DNA of 64,000 bases from contig JAKFFF010000109.1 in assembly GCA_036677145.1 (NCBI GenBank), forward strand, positions 11,515 through 75,514, given 5' to 3'. The notes beneath the pieces were generated by a model. The model was given only the letters and a program-made list of their open reading frames with translations. It made no database searches and was not told the origin of the DNA. Of the stretch, positions 35,621 to 43,500 are shown one piece after another; the first letter of the stretch is position 1, and each line of letters starts with the position of its first letter. Source of the DNA: CADEED01 sp036677145. Lineage in GTDB: Bacteria > Pseudomonadota > Gammaproteobacteria > Steroidobacterales > Steroidobacteraceae. A program made the translations under genes and the position numbers.

Positions 35621-36508
35621 CTACAGGTCTTTCGCGAGCTTCTTCAGATAACTACGGAACGGCGTCGCGAGTTCCGGATGCGCCAGTGCGTATTCCACGT
35701 TCGCCTGCAGATAGCCGATCTTGCTGCCGCAGTCGAAACGCTTGCCCGCGAACCGATAGGCGTACACGGCCTCGTCGTTCATGAGCCGCGCGATACCGTC
35801 GGTGAGCTGGATCTCGCCGCCCGCACCCTGACCGATGCGTTCCAGGTGTTCGAACACGCGCGGCGTGAGCAGATAGCGGCCGACCACGGCCAGGTTCGAC
35901 GGCGCCTTTTCAGGCTTCGGCTTTTCGACGATGCGGTCGACGCGCAGCAGTTCGCCGCGCTTCGAGCCGGTCTTCACGATGCCGTATTTGTCAGTCTGGT
36001 TGTGCGGCACGGTCTGCACGGCGACGATGCTGCCGTTGTCGAACCGGTCGGCCATCTGCTTGAGGCAGGGTACTTCGGCGTCGATCAGATCGTCGGCGAG
36101 GTGCACGAAAAACGGCGAATCGCCGACCGCGGGCTTGGCGCACAACACGGCATGCCCGAGGCCGAGCGGCGCGGGCTGGCGGATGTAGATGCAGGACGCG
36201 TATGACGGCAGCACGCTGCGCAGCATCTTGAGCAGGTCGCTCTTGCCCTGCGACAGCAGCAGGTTTTCCAGTTCGCCGTCGGAATCGAAATGATCTTCGA
36301 TGGCGCGCTTGGAAGAACCGGTGATGAACACCAGGCGGCGCGCCCCGGCGGACAGGGCTTCTTCGACGGCATATTGAATGAGGGGTTTGTCGACGATCGG
36401 CAGCATTTCCTTGGGGCTTGCCTTCGTCGCGGGGAGGAACCGGGTACCGCGGCCTGCAACAGGAAAAACGGCTACGTCGATGTGGTTCCGCTTCTTTCTG
36501 GACGTCAT
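35621..36508 (-). CDS. galU: UTP-glucose-1-phosphate uridylyltransferase GalU
   Basis: GalU makes UDP-glucose from UTP and glucose 1-phosphate for envelope polysaccharides. The start at 36508 has a GGAG site five bases upstream. The 295-residue product has the nucleotidyltransferase N-terminus VAVFPVAGRGTRFLPATKAS with PKEMLPIVDKPLIQYAVEEA. It also has LGLGHAVLCAKPAVGDSPFF and the metal-site region HLADDLID. Length is normal. Confidence 0.95.
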   Translation of the reverse strand: MTSRKKRNHIDVAVFPVAGRGTRFLPATKASPKEMLPIVDKPLIQYAVEEALSAGARRLVFITGSSKRAIEDHFDSDGELENLLLSQGKSDLLKMLRSVLPSYASCIYIRQPAPLGLGHAVLCAKPAVGDSPFFVHLADDLIDAEVPCLKQMADRFDNGSIVAVQTVPHNQTDKYGIVKTGSKRGELLRVDRIVEKPKPEKAPSNLAVVGRYLLTPRVFEHLERIGQGAGGEIQLTDGIARLMNDEAVYAYRFAGKRFDCGSKIGYLQANVEYALAHPELATPFRSYLKKLAKDL

Positions 36509-36632
36509 ACGGGCTCCGGGCCTTGGGGCCCGGAACCATATCACGCCCTTGCTACTGCCCTGCAGGGCGGGGGTTCGTGAAAAAGCGATAGTTTGTGCGC
36601 GAATTCACGCCACCCCGGCCGTAGGAACCGGC

Positions 36633-36962
36633 TTACGAGGCAGGTTTCGCGGGTTTCGCCACCGCGGGCGCGGCCGGCGCCGCGGCGGGTTTGTCGGTGC
36701 CCAGCCGGATATCCGCGCGATTCTTGTCGATGAGCTTCTGCGTGATGCCCTCGACCATCGTGAGCTGGTCGACCGACTTGAACGGGCCGTTCTTGTCGCG
36801 GTAGCTGACGATGGCCTTGGCCTTCGCCGGGCCGACTCCGTTGAGCGCCTTGGCCAGCGCCGAAGCATCCGCGGTGTTGATGTTGACAGGGTCCGCGAAC
36901 GCGCTGAGCGGTGCCAGCAGCACCAGGGCCGCGAGCGTCGGGACGAGATGTTTGAATTTCAT
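36633..36962 (-). CDS. ComEA-like helix-hairpin-helix periplasmic protein
   Basis: The 109-residue product has a clear signal peptide (residues 1-20, L-S-A-F-A). Two helix-hairpin-helix motifs follow: VNINTADASALAKALNGVGP with AKAKAIVSYR, then FKSVDQLTMVEGITQKLIDK. An Ala/Pro/Lys-rich tail ends it. Such proteins bind incoming DNA in the periplasm during natural transformation. The start ATG 36962 has GGAGG nearby. It stands alone between lapB and galU. Confidence 0.88.
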   Translation of the reverse strand: MKFKHLVPTLAALVLLAPLSAFADPVNINTADASALAKALNGVGPAKAKAIVSYRDKNGPFKSVDQLTMVEGITQKLIDKNRADIRLGTDKPAAAPAAPAVAKPAKPAS

Positions 36963-37051
36963 GTTGCCTCCTTGCTGATAGGGACCCGGCGGCATGCCGG
37001 GCTGCAGGAGACTAACAAGGTGAAACGCGGCACACGGAGTCGCAAATCACC

Positions 37052-38011
37052 TCAACTTGCGTGGATATTCAGACTTTGCAGTGAATCCCAGCTGCGGCAA
37101 CTTGGACAACGCCAATGCCACGTGACGCTCGAAACACCGCATTGCTCGCAGCGGAAACGCGCCGGCGTCAGCGCGGGCGTCGCATCCTGGGGTGGTTCGG
37201 CGCGCAGCCGCGCGTCGAATTCGGGCGCCCGCGGTCCCAGCGCCGTGTGCGCTTCCTCTGAAAACGCGGCCTGCAGGGTGCGCGACGGATGCAGCGCATC
37301 GGTGTACAGATCGACGGCCTTGTCGTATTCGCCCGCCGCCACCGCGATGCGCGCGGCCAGCAGCGCCGCGCGCGCGCTCGAGGGCGCGTGCACGCGTGCC
37401 GCGGCGACCTGGTCGCGGGCGGCCGCGAAGTCCCGCGCCGCGAGCGCCGTCTCGCCGAGCTCGCAGCAATAGTGCGCCGCGACGGACGCGCGTTCGCGCT
37501 GCTTTTCCGGCGGCAGTTCGCGCCAGATGTCGAGCGCGGCGCGCCAGTCATGTTGTTGCTCGTACACCCACGCCAGCTTCTCGAGTGCGACGGCGCGATA
37601 GTTAGGCGTGCCGAGCAGGTCGCGCAGTCGCTCCTCGGCGCGGTCGAACAGTCCCGCGCTCATGTAATCGAGACCGAGCGCGAACGTCGCCTGGTCGCGG
37701 ATGCCGGATTCGGAGTGCTGGCGCAATTCGGTGTGGATCGCGATGGCGCGGTCCACTTCGCCGCGCCGGCGCATCAGGCTGCCGAGCGCGAACTGGATTT
37801 CAGCCTCGTGGGACTTGGTCGCCAGCCGCGTGAACACTTCGGCGGCGCGGTCATAGCGGTCGTTGACCAGGTGATCGAGACCGGTGAAGTAGTCGATGTC
37901 GTGCCGCACCCGGCGCCGGCGCGCCGATCGGCGGCCGAGCAAGAACGCCGCCGCTCCCACGAGCAGGAAACACAGGAGCAGGACTTCAGGCCCGATGCCT
38001 CGCAGACGCAT
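37052..38011 (-). CDS. lapB: Lipopolysaccharide assembly regulator LapB (YciM), short form
   Basis: LapB is a membrane-anchored TPR protein that guides FtsH to degrade LpxC and so limits LPS synthesis. The 319-residue product has an N-terminal anchor (about 8-26), the conserved DYFTGLDHLVNDRYDRAAEV region and several TPRs. A C-terminal rubredoxin-type metal site shows two CxxC pairs (FRCEQCG and WRCPSCRSWDSL). E. coli LapB has 389 residues, so roughly two TPRs are missing. lapA, its normal upstream partner, is absent here; aroA occupies the place. Confidence 0.88.
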   Translation of the reverse strand: MRLRGIGPEVLLLCFLLVGAAAFLLGRRSARRRRVRHDIDYFTGLDHLVNDRYDRAAEVFTRLATKSHEAEIQFALGSLMRRRGEVDRAIAIHTELRQHSESGIRDQATFALGLDYMSAGLFDRAEERLRDLLGTPNYRAVALEKLAWVYEQQHDWRAALDIWRELPPEKQRERASVAAHYCCELGETALAARDFAAARDQVAAARVHAPSSARAALLAARIAVAAGEYDKAVDLYTDALHPSRTLQAAFSEEAHTALGPRAPEFDARLRAEPPQDATPALTPARFRCEQCGVSSVTWHWRCPSCRSWDSLQSLNIHAS

Positions 38012-38108
38012 GCGCGGACGTTAGCAGAAAAGGAGGACTGACCTGTTTTTCGACGAAACCGGCCGGCGCTGCCGGTGCGCGCAATCGTCGTTGAAGATCT
38101 CTCCCCTC

Positions 38109-39431
38109 TTATCGCCTGAGGGCGTTTCGCGCCTGGGTCCAGTCCCGCCAGTAGTTCGGGTAGGTCTTGGCGACGCAGCCGGGGTCGAGGATTCGCAGGC
38201 CGGGCAGCCGGGATCCGAGCACCCCGAAGGACATGGCGATGCGGTGATCGTGATAGGTCTCGATTTCCACGACCGCGGGTCGCGATGCACGAGCGGCGGC
38301 ATCCAGCGGGTGGATCACCATGTAGTCCGGCCCCTCTTCCACCTCGATGCCGAGTTTGCGCAACTCGCGCGTCGGGGCGGCGATCCGGTCGCATTCCTTG
38401 ACGCGCAGCGTCGCGAGGCCGGTGATACGTGTGGGGGTCTTCAGGAACGGCGCGAGCATCATCAACGTGGGCGCGACGTCCGGCATGCTGGTCATGTCGA
38501 CCGGTCCGTCGAAGCTTGCGGACAGTGTGCGCGGACCTTCGATGACAGTGTGGCCGGGAGTCCTGCTGACTTTCGCGCCGAGCTTCTCGCACAACTCCAG
38601 GAACGCGTAGTCGCCCTGGCGAGTGGACGCGCCCAGATTGCTGAGTGAAATTCGGCCGCCGTGCAGCGTCGCGAGCGCCGCGAAATACGATGCGGCCGAC
38701 GCATCCCCTTCCACGGGCAGATCCCCGGCCTTGTAGGCCTGCGGCGGCACGATCAGCTTGCGGTAGTCCTGGTTTTCGACTTCCACACCGAACTTGCGCA
38801 TCTCGTCGAGTGTGAGATCGAGGTAGGGTTTGCTGGTGAGGTCGCCTTCCACCTCGACGGTGAGCCCGCCCTCGACGATCGGCGCGATGATCAGCAGGCT
38901 CGTGAGGTATTGGCTCGAGATGGCGCCCGACACACGCACGGGGCCACGCAACCGGCGCGTTCCCGAGACCGTGGTGGGCAGATAACCATCGTTGGTGGAA
39001 TCGAGCGTCGCGCCCAATGCGCGCAGCGCATCGACCAGGTCCTTGTTAGGACGCTTCTGCATCGAGATGTGACCGTCGATCACCGTCGTGTCGGGCCGCA
39101 ATGCCGCGAAAGCGAGCATGAGGCGCGCGGTGACGGCGCTCTGGCCGACATCCAGCGTGACGGAGCCCGGGGCGAAGCTGCCGCCGCGGCCGGCGATACG
39201 CACCTCGCCTTCTTTAGAGTCATCGACCTCGATGCCGAGCCGCCGCAGGCAATCCTTCATGCGCCAGTAATCGTCGGCTTCACCGGGAAATCGAATGGTG
39301 CTGGCGCCGTCGGCCAGCGCGGCGATCGCGCAGTCGCGCAGGGTCAGCGACTTGCTGCCGGGCAACCCGGTTTCGAAATGGAAATCGCCTTCAGGCCAGG
39401 GCTCGAGATCGAGAATGGGGACATTCCTCAT
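38109..39431 (-). CDS. aroA: 3-phosphoshikimate 1-carboxyvinyltransferase (EPSP synthase), divergent type
   Basis: AroA joins shikimate 3-phosphate and PEP in the shikimate pathway. The 440-residue product keeps the core residues: PGSKS (residues 24-28) with the following Arg, SGAISSQYLTSLLI, GDASAASYF, RVKECDRIAA, YHDHRIAMSF and AKTYPNYW. The PEP-site loop, normally GNAGTAMRP, is GQSAVTARL (96-104), placing Ala99 where E. coli has Gly96. The only usable start lies inside an inverted-repeat arm, has no ribosome site and follows an in-frame TAA. The gene lies between ihfB and lapB rather than near hisC-cmk, suggesting relocation or transfer. Confidence 0.9.
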   Translation of the reverse strand: MRNVPILDLEPWPEGDFHFETGLPGSKSLTLRDCAIAALADGASTIRFPGEADDYWRMKDCLRRLGIEVDDSKEGEVRIAGRGGSFAPGSVTLDVGQSAVTARLMLAFAALRPDTTVIDGHISMQKRPNKDLVDALRALGATLDSTNDGYLPTTVSGTRRLRGPVRVSGAISSQYLTSLLIIAPIVEGGLTVEVEGDLTSKPYLDLTLDEMRKFGVEVENQDYRKLIVPPQAYKAGDLPVEGDASAASYFAALATLHGGRISLSNLGASTRQGDYAFLELCEKLGAKVSRTPGHTVIEGPRTLSASFDGPVDMTSMPDVAPTLMMLAPFLKTPTRITGLATLRVKECDRIAAPTRELRKLGIEVEEGPDYMVIHPLDAAARASRPAVVEIETYHDHRIAMSFGVLGSRLPGLRILDPGCVAKTYPNYWRDWTQARNALRR

Positions 39432-39508
39432 TTACTTGTAACAATCCACGCGGCGGCTACCGACGGGCCAAACTACTCGATTGTTACAAATAAATGAGGA
39501 ATGTCCCC
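39417..39508. repeat. 30-base inverted repeat bracketing the aroA start
   Basis: Arms at 39417-39446 and 39479-39508 pair at 29 of 30 positions around a 32-base spacer. The left arm starts GGGGACATTCCTCATTTA; the right arm is its complement. The left arm covers the first five codons of aroA and its start; the right arm ends eight bases from the ihfB stop. The GGGGAC(G/A)T(A/T)CCT core resembles the inner hairpin of the element at 13991-14028. No transposase is present. Confidence 0.92.
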
Positions 39509-39516
39509 AAATCTCA

Positions 39517-39819
39517 TCAGTCACGGATGGGGCGATCCGCTCCGTCGTTCACGCGCTCGCGCAGGTCTTTACCCGGCTTGAAGTGCGGCACGTATTTGCC
39601 GGAGAGCGCCACCGCTTCTCCGGTCTTGGGGTTGCGGCCCTGCCGCGGCGGCCGGAAGTGCAGCGAGAACGAGCCGAAGCCACGTATCTCGATGCGATCT
39701 CCCGCCGACAAGGCATCGCTCATGATCTCGAGGATCTGCTTGAGCGCGAGCTCCACATCCTTGGCTGGCAGATGTTTCTGTTTTGCCGTGATGATCTCGA
39801 TGAGCTCGGACTTGGTCAT
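39517..39819 (-). CDS. ihfB: Integration host factor subunit beta
   Basis: IHF-beta is half of the DNA-bending heterodimer, commonly needed at sigma-54 promoters such as those in the flagellar cluster. The 100-residue product has the HU/IHF fold with RIEIRGFGSFSLHFRPPRQG followed by RNPKTGEAVALSGKYVPHFK, including the intercalating proline. A GGTAGGTAG stretch precedes the ATG. It follows rpsA by 39 bases, the usual rpsA-ihfB order. Confidence 0.96.
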   Translation of the reverse strand: MTKSELIEIITAKQKHLPAKDVELALKQILEIMSDALSAGDRIEIRGFGSFSLHFRPPRQGRNPKTGEAVALSGKYVPHFKPGKDLRERVNDGADRPIRD

Positions 39820-39858
39820 GGGCCGCTACCTACCTGTTGTTGTTATCAAGGCCGGCTA

Positions 39859-41535
39859 TCAGCGATCGCCGCCAATCTGCTCCTTCAGCAGATCGCCAAG
39901 GCTGGTGCCGCTGCTCGAGCCCTGCTCGGAGCGGTAGCTCGAGACGGCTTCCGCCTCCTCGTGCATTTCCTTGGCCTTGATCGACAGCGCAATCGTACGC
40001 GTCTTGCGATCGACGCCCGTGAAGCGGGCCTCGATTTCCTGGCCAACCTTGAGCACGGTGCGCGCGTCTTCGACGCGATCGCGGCTCAGGTCGCTGGCGC
40101 GCAGCTGCCCTTCGATGCCATTGCCCAGGTCGATGATCGCGGCGCGCGCGTCCACTTCCTTGACCGTACCCGTGACGATGGTGCCCTTCGGATTCGTCGC
40201 GATCCACTCGCTGAACGGATCCTGCGCGAGCTGCTTGATGCCGAGCGAAATGCGCTCACGTTCCGGATCGATCGACAGCACCATGGCCTCGACCTGCTGG
40301 CCCTTCTGGTAGTTGCGCACGGCTTCTTCGCCCGCGACATCCCACGAAAGATCCGACAGGTGCACGAGACCGTCGATGTTGCCGGCGAGACCGATGAACA
40401 CACCGAAGTCGGTGATGGACTTGATCTGGCCCGAAACCTTGTCACCACGGTTGAAGTTCTCGGCGAACTCCTTCCAGGGATTCTGTTTGCACTGCTTGAG
40501 GCCGAGCGAAATGCGACGACGCTCTTCATCCACGTCGAGCACCATGACTTCGACTTCCTGGCCCGAGTGCACGACCTTGGCCGGGTTGACGTTCTTGTTG
40601 GTCCAGTCCATTTCGGACACGTGGACCAGGCCTTCGACGCCGTCTTCGATCTCCACGAACGCGCCGTAGTCGGCGATGTTCGTGACCTTGCCGAACACGC
40701 GGGTGTTCGGGGGATAACGGCGGGCGATGTTCTCCCACGGATCCGCGCCGAGCTGCTTCAGGCCCAGCGAAACACGTGAACGTTCGCGGTCGAACTTCAG
40801 GATGCGGACGTCGATCTCGTCGCCGACCTTGACCACTTCCGACGGATGCTTGACGCGCTTCCACGCCATGTCGGTGATGTGCAGCAGGCCGTCGATGCCA
40901 CCGAGATCCACGAACGCGCCGTAGTCGGTGAGGTTCTTGACGGTGCCCTTGAGCACGGTGCCTTCCTGCAGGTTGTCCATGAGCGCGCTGCGCTCGGCGG
41001 AGAACTCCTGCTCGACGACCGCGCGACGGGAAACGACAACGTTGTTGCGCTTCTGGTCGAGCTTGATGACCTTGAACTCGAGCGACTTGCCTTCGAGGTA
41101 CGCGGTGTCGCGCACGGGACGAACATCGACGAGCGAACCGGGAAGGAACGCGCGGACGTTGTCGATCTCGACGGTGAAGCCACCTTTCACGCGACCGGTG
41201 ATAGTGCCGGTGACGATTTCAGACTTGTTGAACGACTCTTCGAGACGCGTCCAGGTGCGGGCACGCTTGGCCTTCTCGCGGGAGAGGCGCGTTTCACCGC
41301 TGCCGTCTTCCATCGCATCGAGGGCCACTTCGACGCTGTCGCCGGCCTTGACTTCGACTTCACCACGCTCGTTCTTGAACTGTTCGAGGGGGACGACGGC
41401 TTCGGACTTCAGGCCCACGTTGATGATCACCATGTCGTCGCCTACGTCCACGACGAGGCCGGTGAGGATCATTCCGGGGCGGATACGCTGGTTAGCGAGG
41501 CTCTGTTCGAAGAGCTGGGCAAAACTTTCAGTCAT
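39859..41535 (-). CDS. rpsA: 30S ribosomal protein S1
   Basis: S1 helps mRNA binding and unfolding on the small subunit. The 558-residue product has six S1/OB-fold repeats. The third to sixth are highly alike, with the recurring pattern K-G-x-V-K-x-(L/I)-T-D-(Y/F)-G-(A/V)-F-(V/I)-x-(L/I). Each ends with a D-x-E-R-x-R-(I/V)-S-L-G-(L/I)-K-Q stretch. Length is that of E. coli S1. It follows cmk by 119 bases, a leader that may allow S1 autoregulation. Confidence 0.97.
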   Translation of the reverse strand: MTESFAQLFEQSLANQRIRPGMILTGLVVDVGDDMVIINVGLKSEAVVPLEQFKNERGEVEVKAGDSVEVALDAMEDGSGETRLSREKAKRARTWTRLEESFNKSEIVTGTITGRVKGGFTVEIDNVRAFLPGSLVDVRPVRDTAYLEGKSLEFKVIKLDQKRNNVVVSRRAVVEQEFSAERSALMDNLQEGTVLKGTVKNLTDYGAFVDLGGIDGLLHITDMAWKRVKHPSEVVKVGDEIDVRILKFDRERSRVSLGLKQLGADPWENIARRYPPNTRVFGKVTNIADYGAFVEIEDGVEGLVHVSEMDWTNKNVNPAKVVHSGQEVEVMVLDVDEERRRISLGLKQCKQNPWKEFAENFNRGDKVSGQIKSITDFGVFIGLAGNIDGLVHLSDLSWDVAGEEAVRNYQKGQQVEAMVLSIDPERERISLGIKQLAQDPFSEWIATNPKGTIVTGTVKEVDARAAIIDLGNGIEGQLRASDLSRDRVEDARTVLKVGQEIEARFTGVDRKTRTIALSIKAKEMHEEAEAVSSYRSEQGSSSGTSLGDLLKEQIGGDR

Positions 41536-41654
41536 TGATGTTCCATTCGCACGGCCCTGGGTGATGCAGGCCGAGCTGATTGACGCTCACGGGAATCCGG
41601 TCCCATGGAGGTTGATGTAAAACGCCTCGCGTCCATGCGAAGCAACCATGTTTC

Positions 41655-42347
41655 CTAAAGCCAGAGATTTCGCTCGCGCCCGAGCGAGAGGACTCGCTCG
41701 ACGACGGCATCGATACTCAATCCGGTGGAGTCGAGTAGCAGCGCGTCCGGCGCGGGCTTGAGGGGGGCGACCTGCCGGGTTGAATCCCGCAAATCGCGCT
41801 CCGCGATCTCCCGCGAAAGGGCGGCAAGACTAGCAGCGGACCCCTTTTCGATCAACTGCTTATGGCGCCTTTGGGCCCGTTCTTCGGCGCTGGCGGTGAG
41901 AAAAACCTTCAGGCGGGCCCCGGGAAAGATGACTGTGCCCATATCGCGACCATCGGCCACCAGTCCGGGCGGTTTGGCGAACGAACGCTGCAGTTCGAAA
42001 AGTGCTGCCCGGACGGCCGGCCAGGCCGCCACGCGGGAGGCGCCCGCCCCGGCTTCCTCGGTGCGGATCTTCCGGGTCACGTCCTCACCCTCGAACAGGA
42101 CGCGTTCGTCGCCGGACACCGAGCCGAATTCCACGTTCATGTGGCGCGCAATGGAAACGTGCTCGGCAACGTCGTCGGGGTCGACGCCCTTCAATGCGCC
42201 GCCATAGGCGACCAGGCGATACAGCGCGCCACTGTCGAGCAGGTGCCAACCGACGCGCGCGGCGACGATTCGGCTGATGGTGCCTTTACCGGAGCTGGAA
42301 GGTCCGTCGATGGTGGCGACGGGGGCGGAGGTCTGCGCGGGGCTCAT
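41655..42347 (-). CDS. cmk: Cytidylate kinase
   Basis: Cmk phosphorylates CMP and dCMP. The 230-residue product has the P-loop IDGPSSSGKGTISRIVA at residues 13-29 and the lid/CMP-binding pattern VADGRDMGTVIFPGARLKVF. The C-terminal region contains IAERDLRDSTRQVAPLKPAP. Length is typical. It follows hisC by six bases, upstream of rpsA. Confidence 0.96.
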   Translation of the reverse strand: MSPAQTSAPVATIDGPSSSGKGTISRIVAARVGWHLLDSGALYRLVAYGGALKGVDPDDVAEHVSIARHMNVEFGSVSGDERVLFEGEDVTRKIRTEEAGAGASRVAAWPAVRAALFELQRSFAKPPGLVADGRDMGTVIFPGARLKVFLTASAEERAQRRHKQLIEKGSAASLAALSREIAERDLRDSTRQVAPLKPAPDALLLDSTGLSIDAVVERVLSLGRERNLWL

Positions 42348-42353
42348 TGAGCT

Positions 42354-43496
42354 TCAGGCTATCAAGATCCTCTGCCACGCCGACAGGAATCTGTCGTTCT
42401 GCTCGACCGTTCCGAGCGTCACGCGCAGGTGCTCGTGCAGGCCGTAGTTCACGACCGGCCGCACGATGATTCCCGCCCGCAACAGTGCATCGAAACGGCG
42501 CAAGCCGTCCGGGCCCGCGTGGAGCAGCAGGAAATTGCCGGCCGTCGGAATCGTCGGGGTGCCCATGGCGTGCAGTGCGGCAGCCACGCGCACACGTTCG
42601 GCGACCGCCACGGCCACCGCGGCGGATACATGCGCGTCGTCTTCGAGCGCCGCGGTGGCGCCGGCCAGCGCCACCGACGACACGTTGAACGCCTGACGTA
42701 CGCGATTGAGCATTCCGGCTACCGACGGATGGCTCACCGCATAACCCACTCGCAGCCCCGCGAGGCCGTAGGCCTTCGAGAACGTCCGGACGACGACGAG
42801 GTTGGGGAAATCGGCGATCCACGGAATACCGTTCTGGATATCGAGTCCGCCGGCGTATTCGAAATACGCCTCGTCGAGCACCACGAGCGCGTGCGCGGGG
42901 ACTTCGCTCACGAAGCGGCGCAGTTCCGCGGCCGGCACGTAGGTGCCCGTGGGGTTGTTCGGATTCGCGACGAACACGAGCCGCGTGTTCGAGGTGATCG
43001 CCCGTTTCATGGCGGAAAGGTCATGCCCCAGCGGCATGCCGGAATCCGCCGCGAGCGCGGGGGTCACGATGCCGGTTGCGCCCGCGGCCTGCACGGCGAT
43101 CGGGTACACGGCGAAGGCGTATTGCGAATACACGGCCGCGAGACCCGGCTTGAGAAACGCCTCGGCCAGCAGCACGAGCACGTCGTTCGAGCCGTTGCCA
43201 AGAGTGATCTGATCCGTGGCGACACCGAGTTTGGCGGCCAGTGCGTGTTTGAGCTGGTGCCCACTGCCGTCGGGATATAGCCACGCATCGCTGAGTGTCG
43301 CGTGCATCGCGGCCAGCGCGCGCGGACTGGGCCCGAATGGATTTTCATTGGACGCGAGCTTTATGACGCCGCGGATGCCGAGCTCACGCTCGAGCTCTTC
43401 GATGGGTTTGCCGGGGACGTAGGGCGCGAGCGTACGTACGCACTCGACGGCGAGATCGCCGGGAGTGGAACCGTATGGGAGGCGATCCTCGCTCAT
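42354..43496 (-). CDS. hisC: Histidinol-phosphate/aromatic aminotransferase
   Basis: This class I/II PLP enzyme transaminates imidazole-acetol phosphate or, as a HisC2 form near pheA, aromatic keto acids. The start at 43496 lies four bases after the pheA stop. The 380-residue product has the HisC features IKLASNENPFGPSPRALAAM and VVLDEAYFEYA. The PLP lysine lies in RTFSKAYGLAGLRVGYA, and FLLLHAGPDG follows. The context (pheA-hisC-cmk) favours a role in phenylalanine/tyrosine synthesis as well as histidine. Confidence 0.93.
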   Translation of the reverse strand: MSEDRLPYGSTPGDLAVECVRTLAPYVPGKPIEELERELGIRGVIKLASNENPFGPSPRALAAMHATLSDAWLYPDGSGHQLKHALAAKLGVATDQITLGNGSNDVLVLLAEAFLKPGLAAVYSQYAFAVYPIAVQAAGATGIVTPALAADSGMPLGHDLSAMKRAITSNTRLVFVANPNNPTGTYVPAAELRRFVSEVPAHALVVLDEAYFEYAGGLDIQNGIPWIADFPNLVVVRTFSKAYGLAGLRVGYAVSHPSVAGMLNRVRQAFNVSSVALAGATAALEDDAHVSAAVAVAVAERVRVAAALHAMGTPTIPTAGNFLLLHAGPDGLRRFDALLRAGIIVRPVVNYGLHEHLRVTLGTVEQNDRFLSAWQRILIA

Positions 43497-43500
43497 GAAC

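Noticed and set aside
39494..39937. Plus-strand ORF starting M-R-N-V-P, like aroA
   Set aside because: The shared start comes from the second arm of the inverted repeat; the rest is antisense to ihfB and rpsA.
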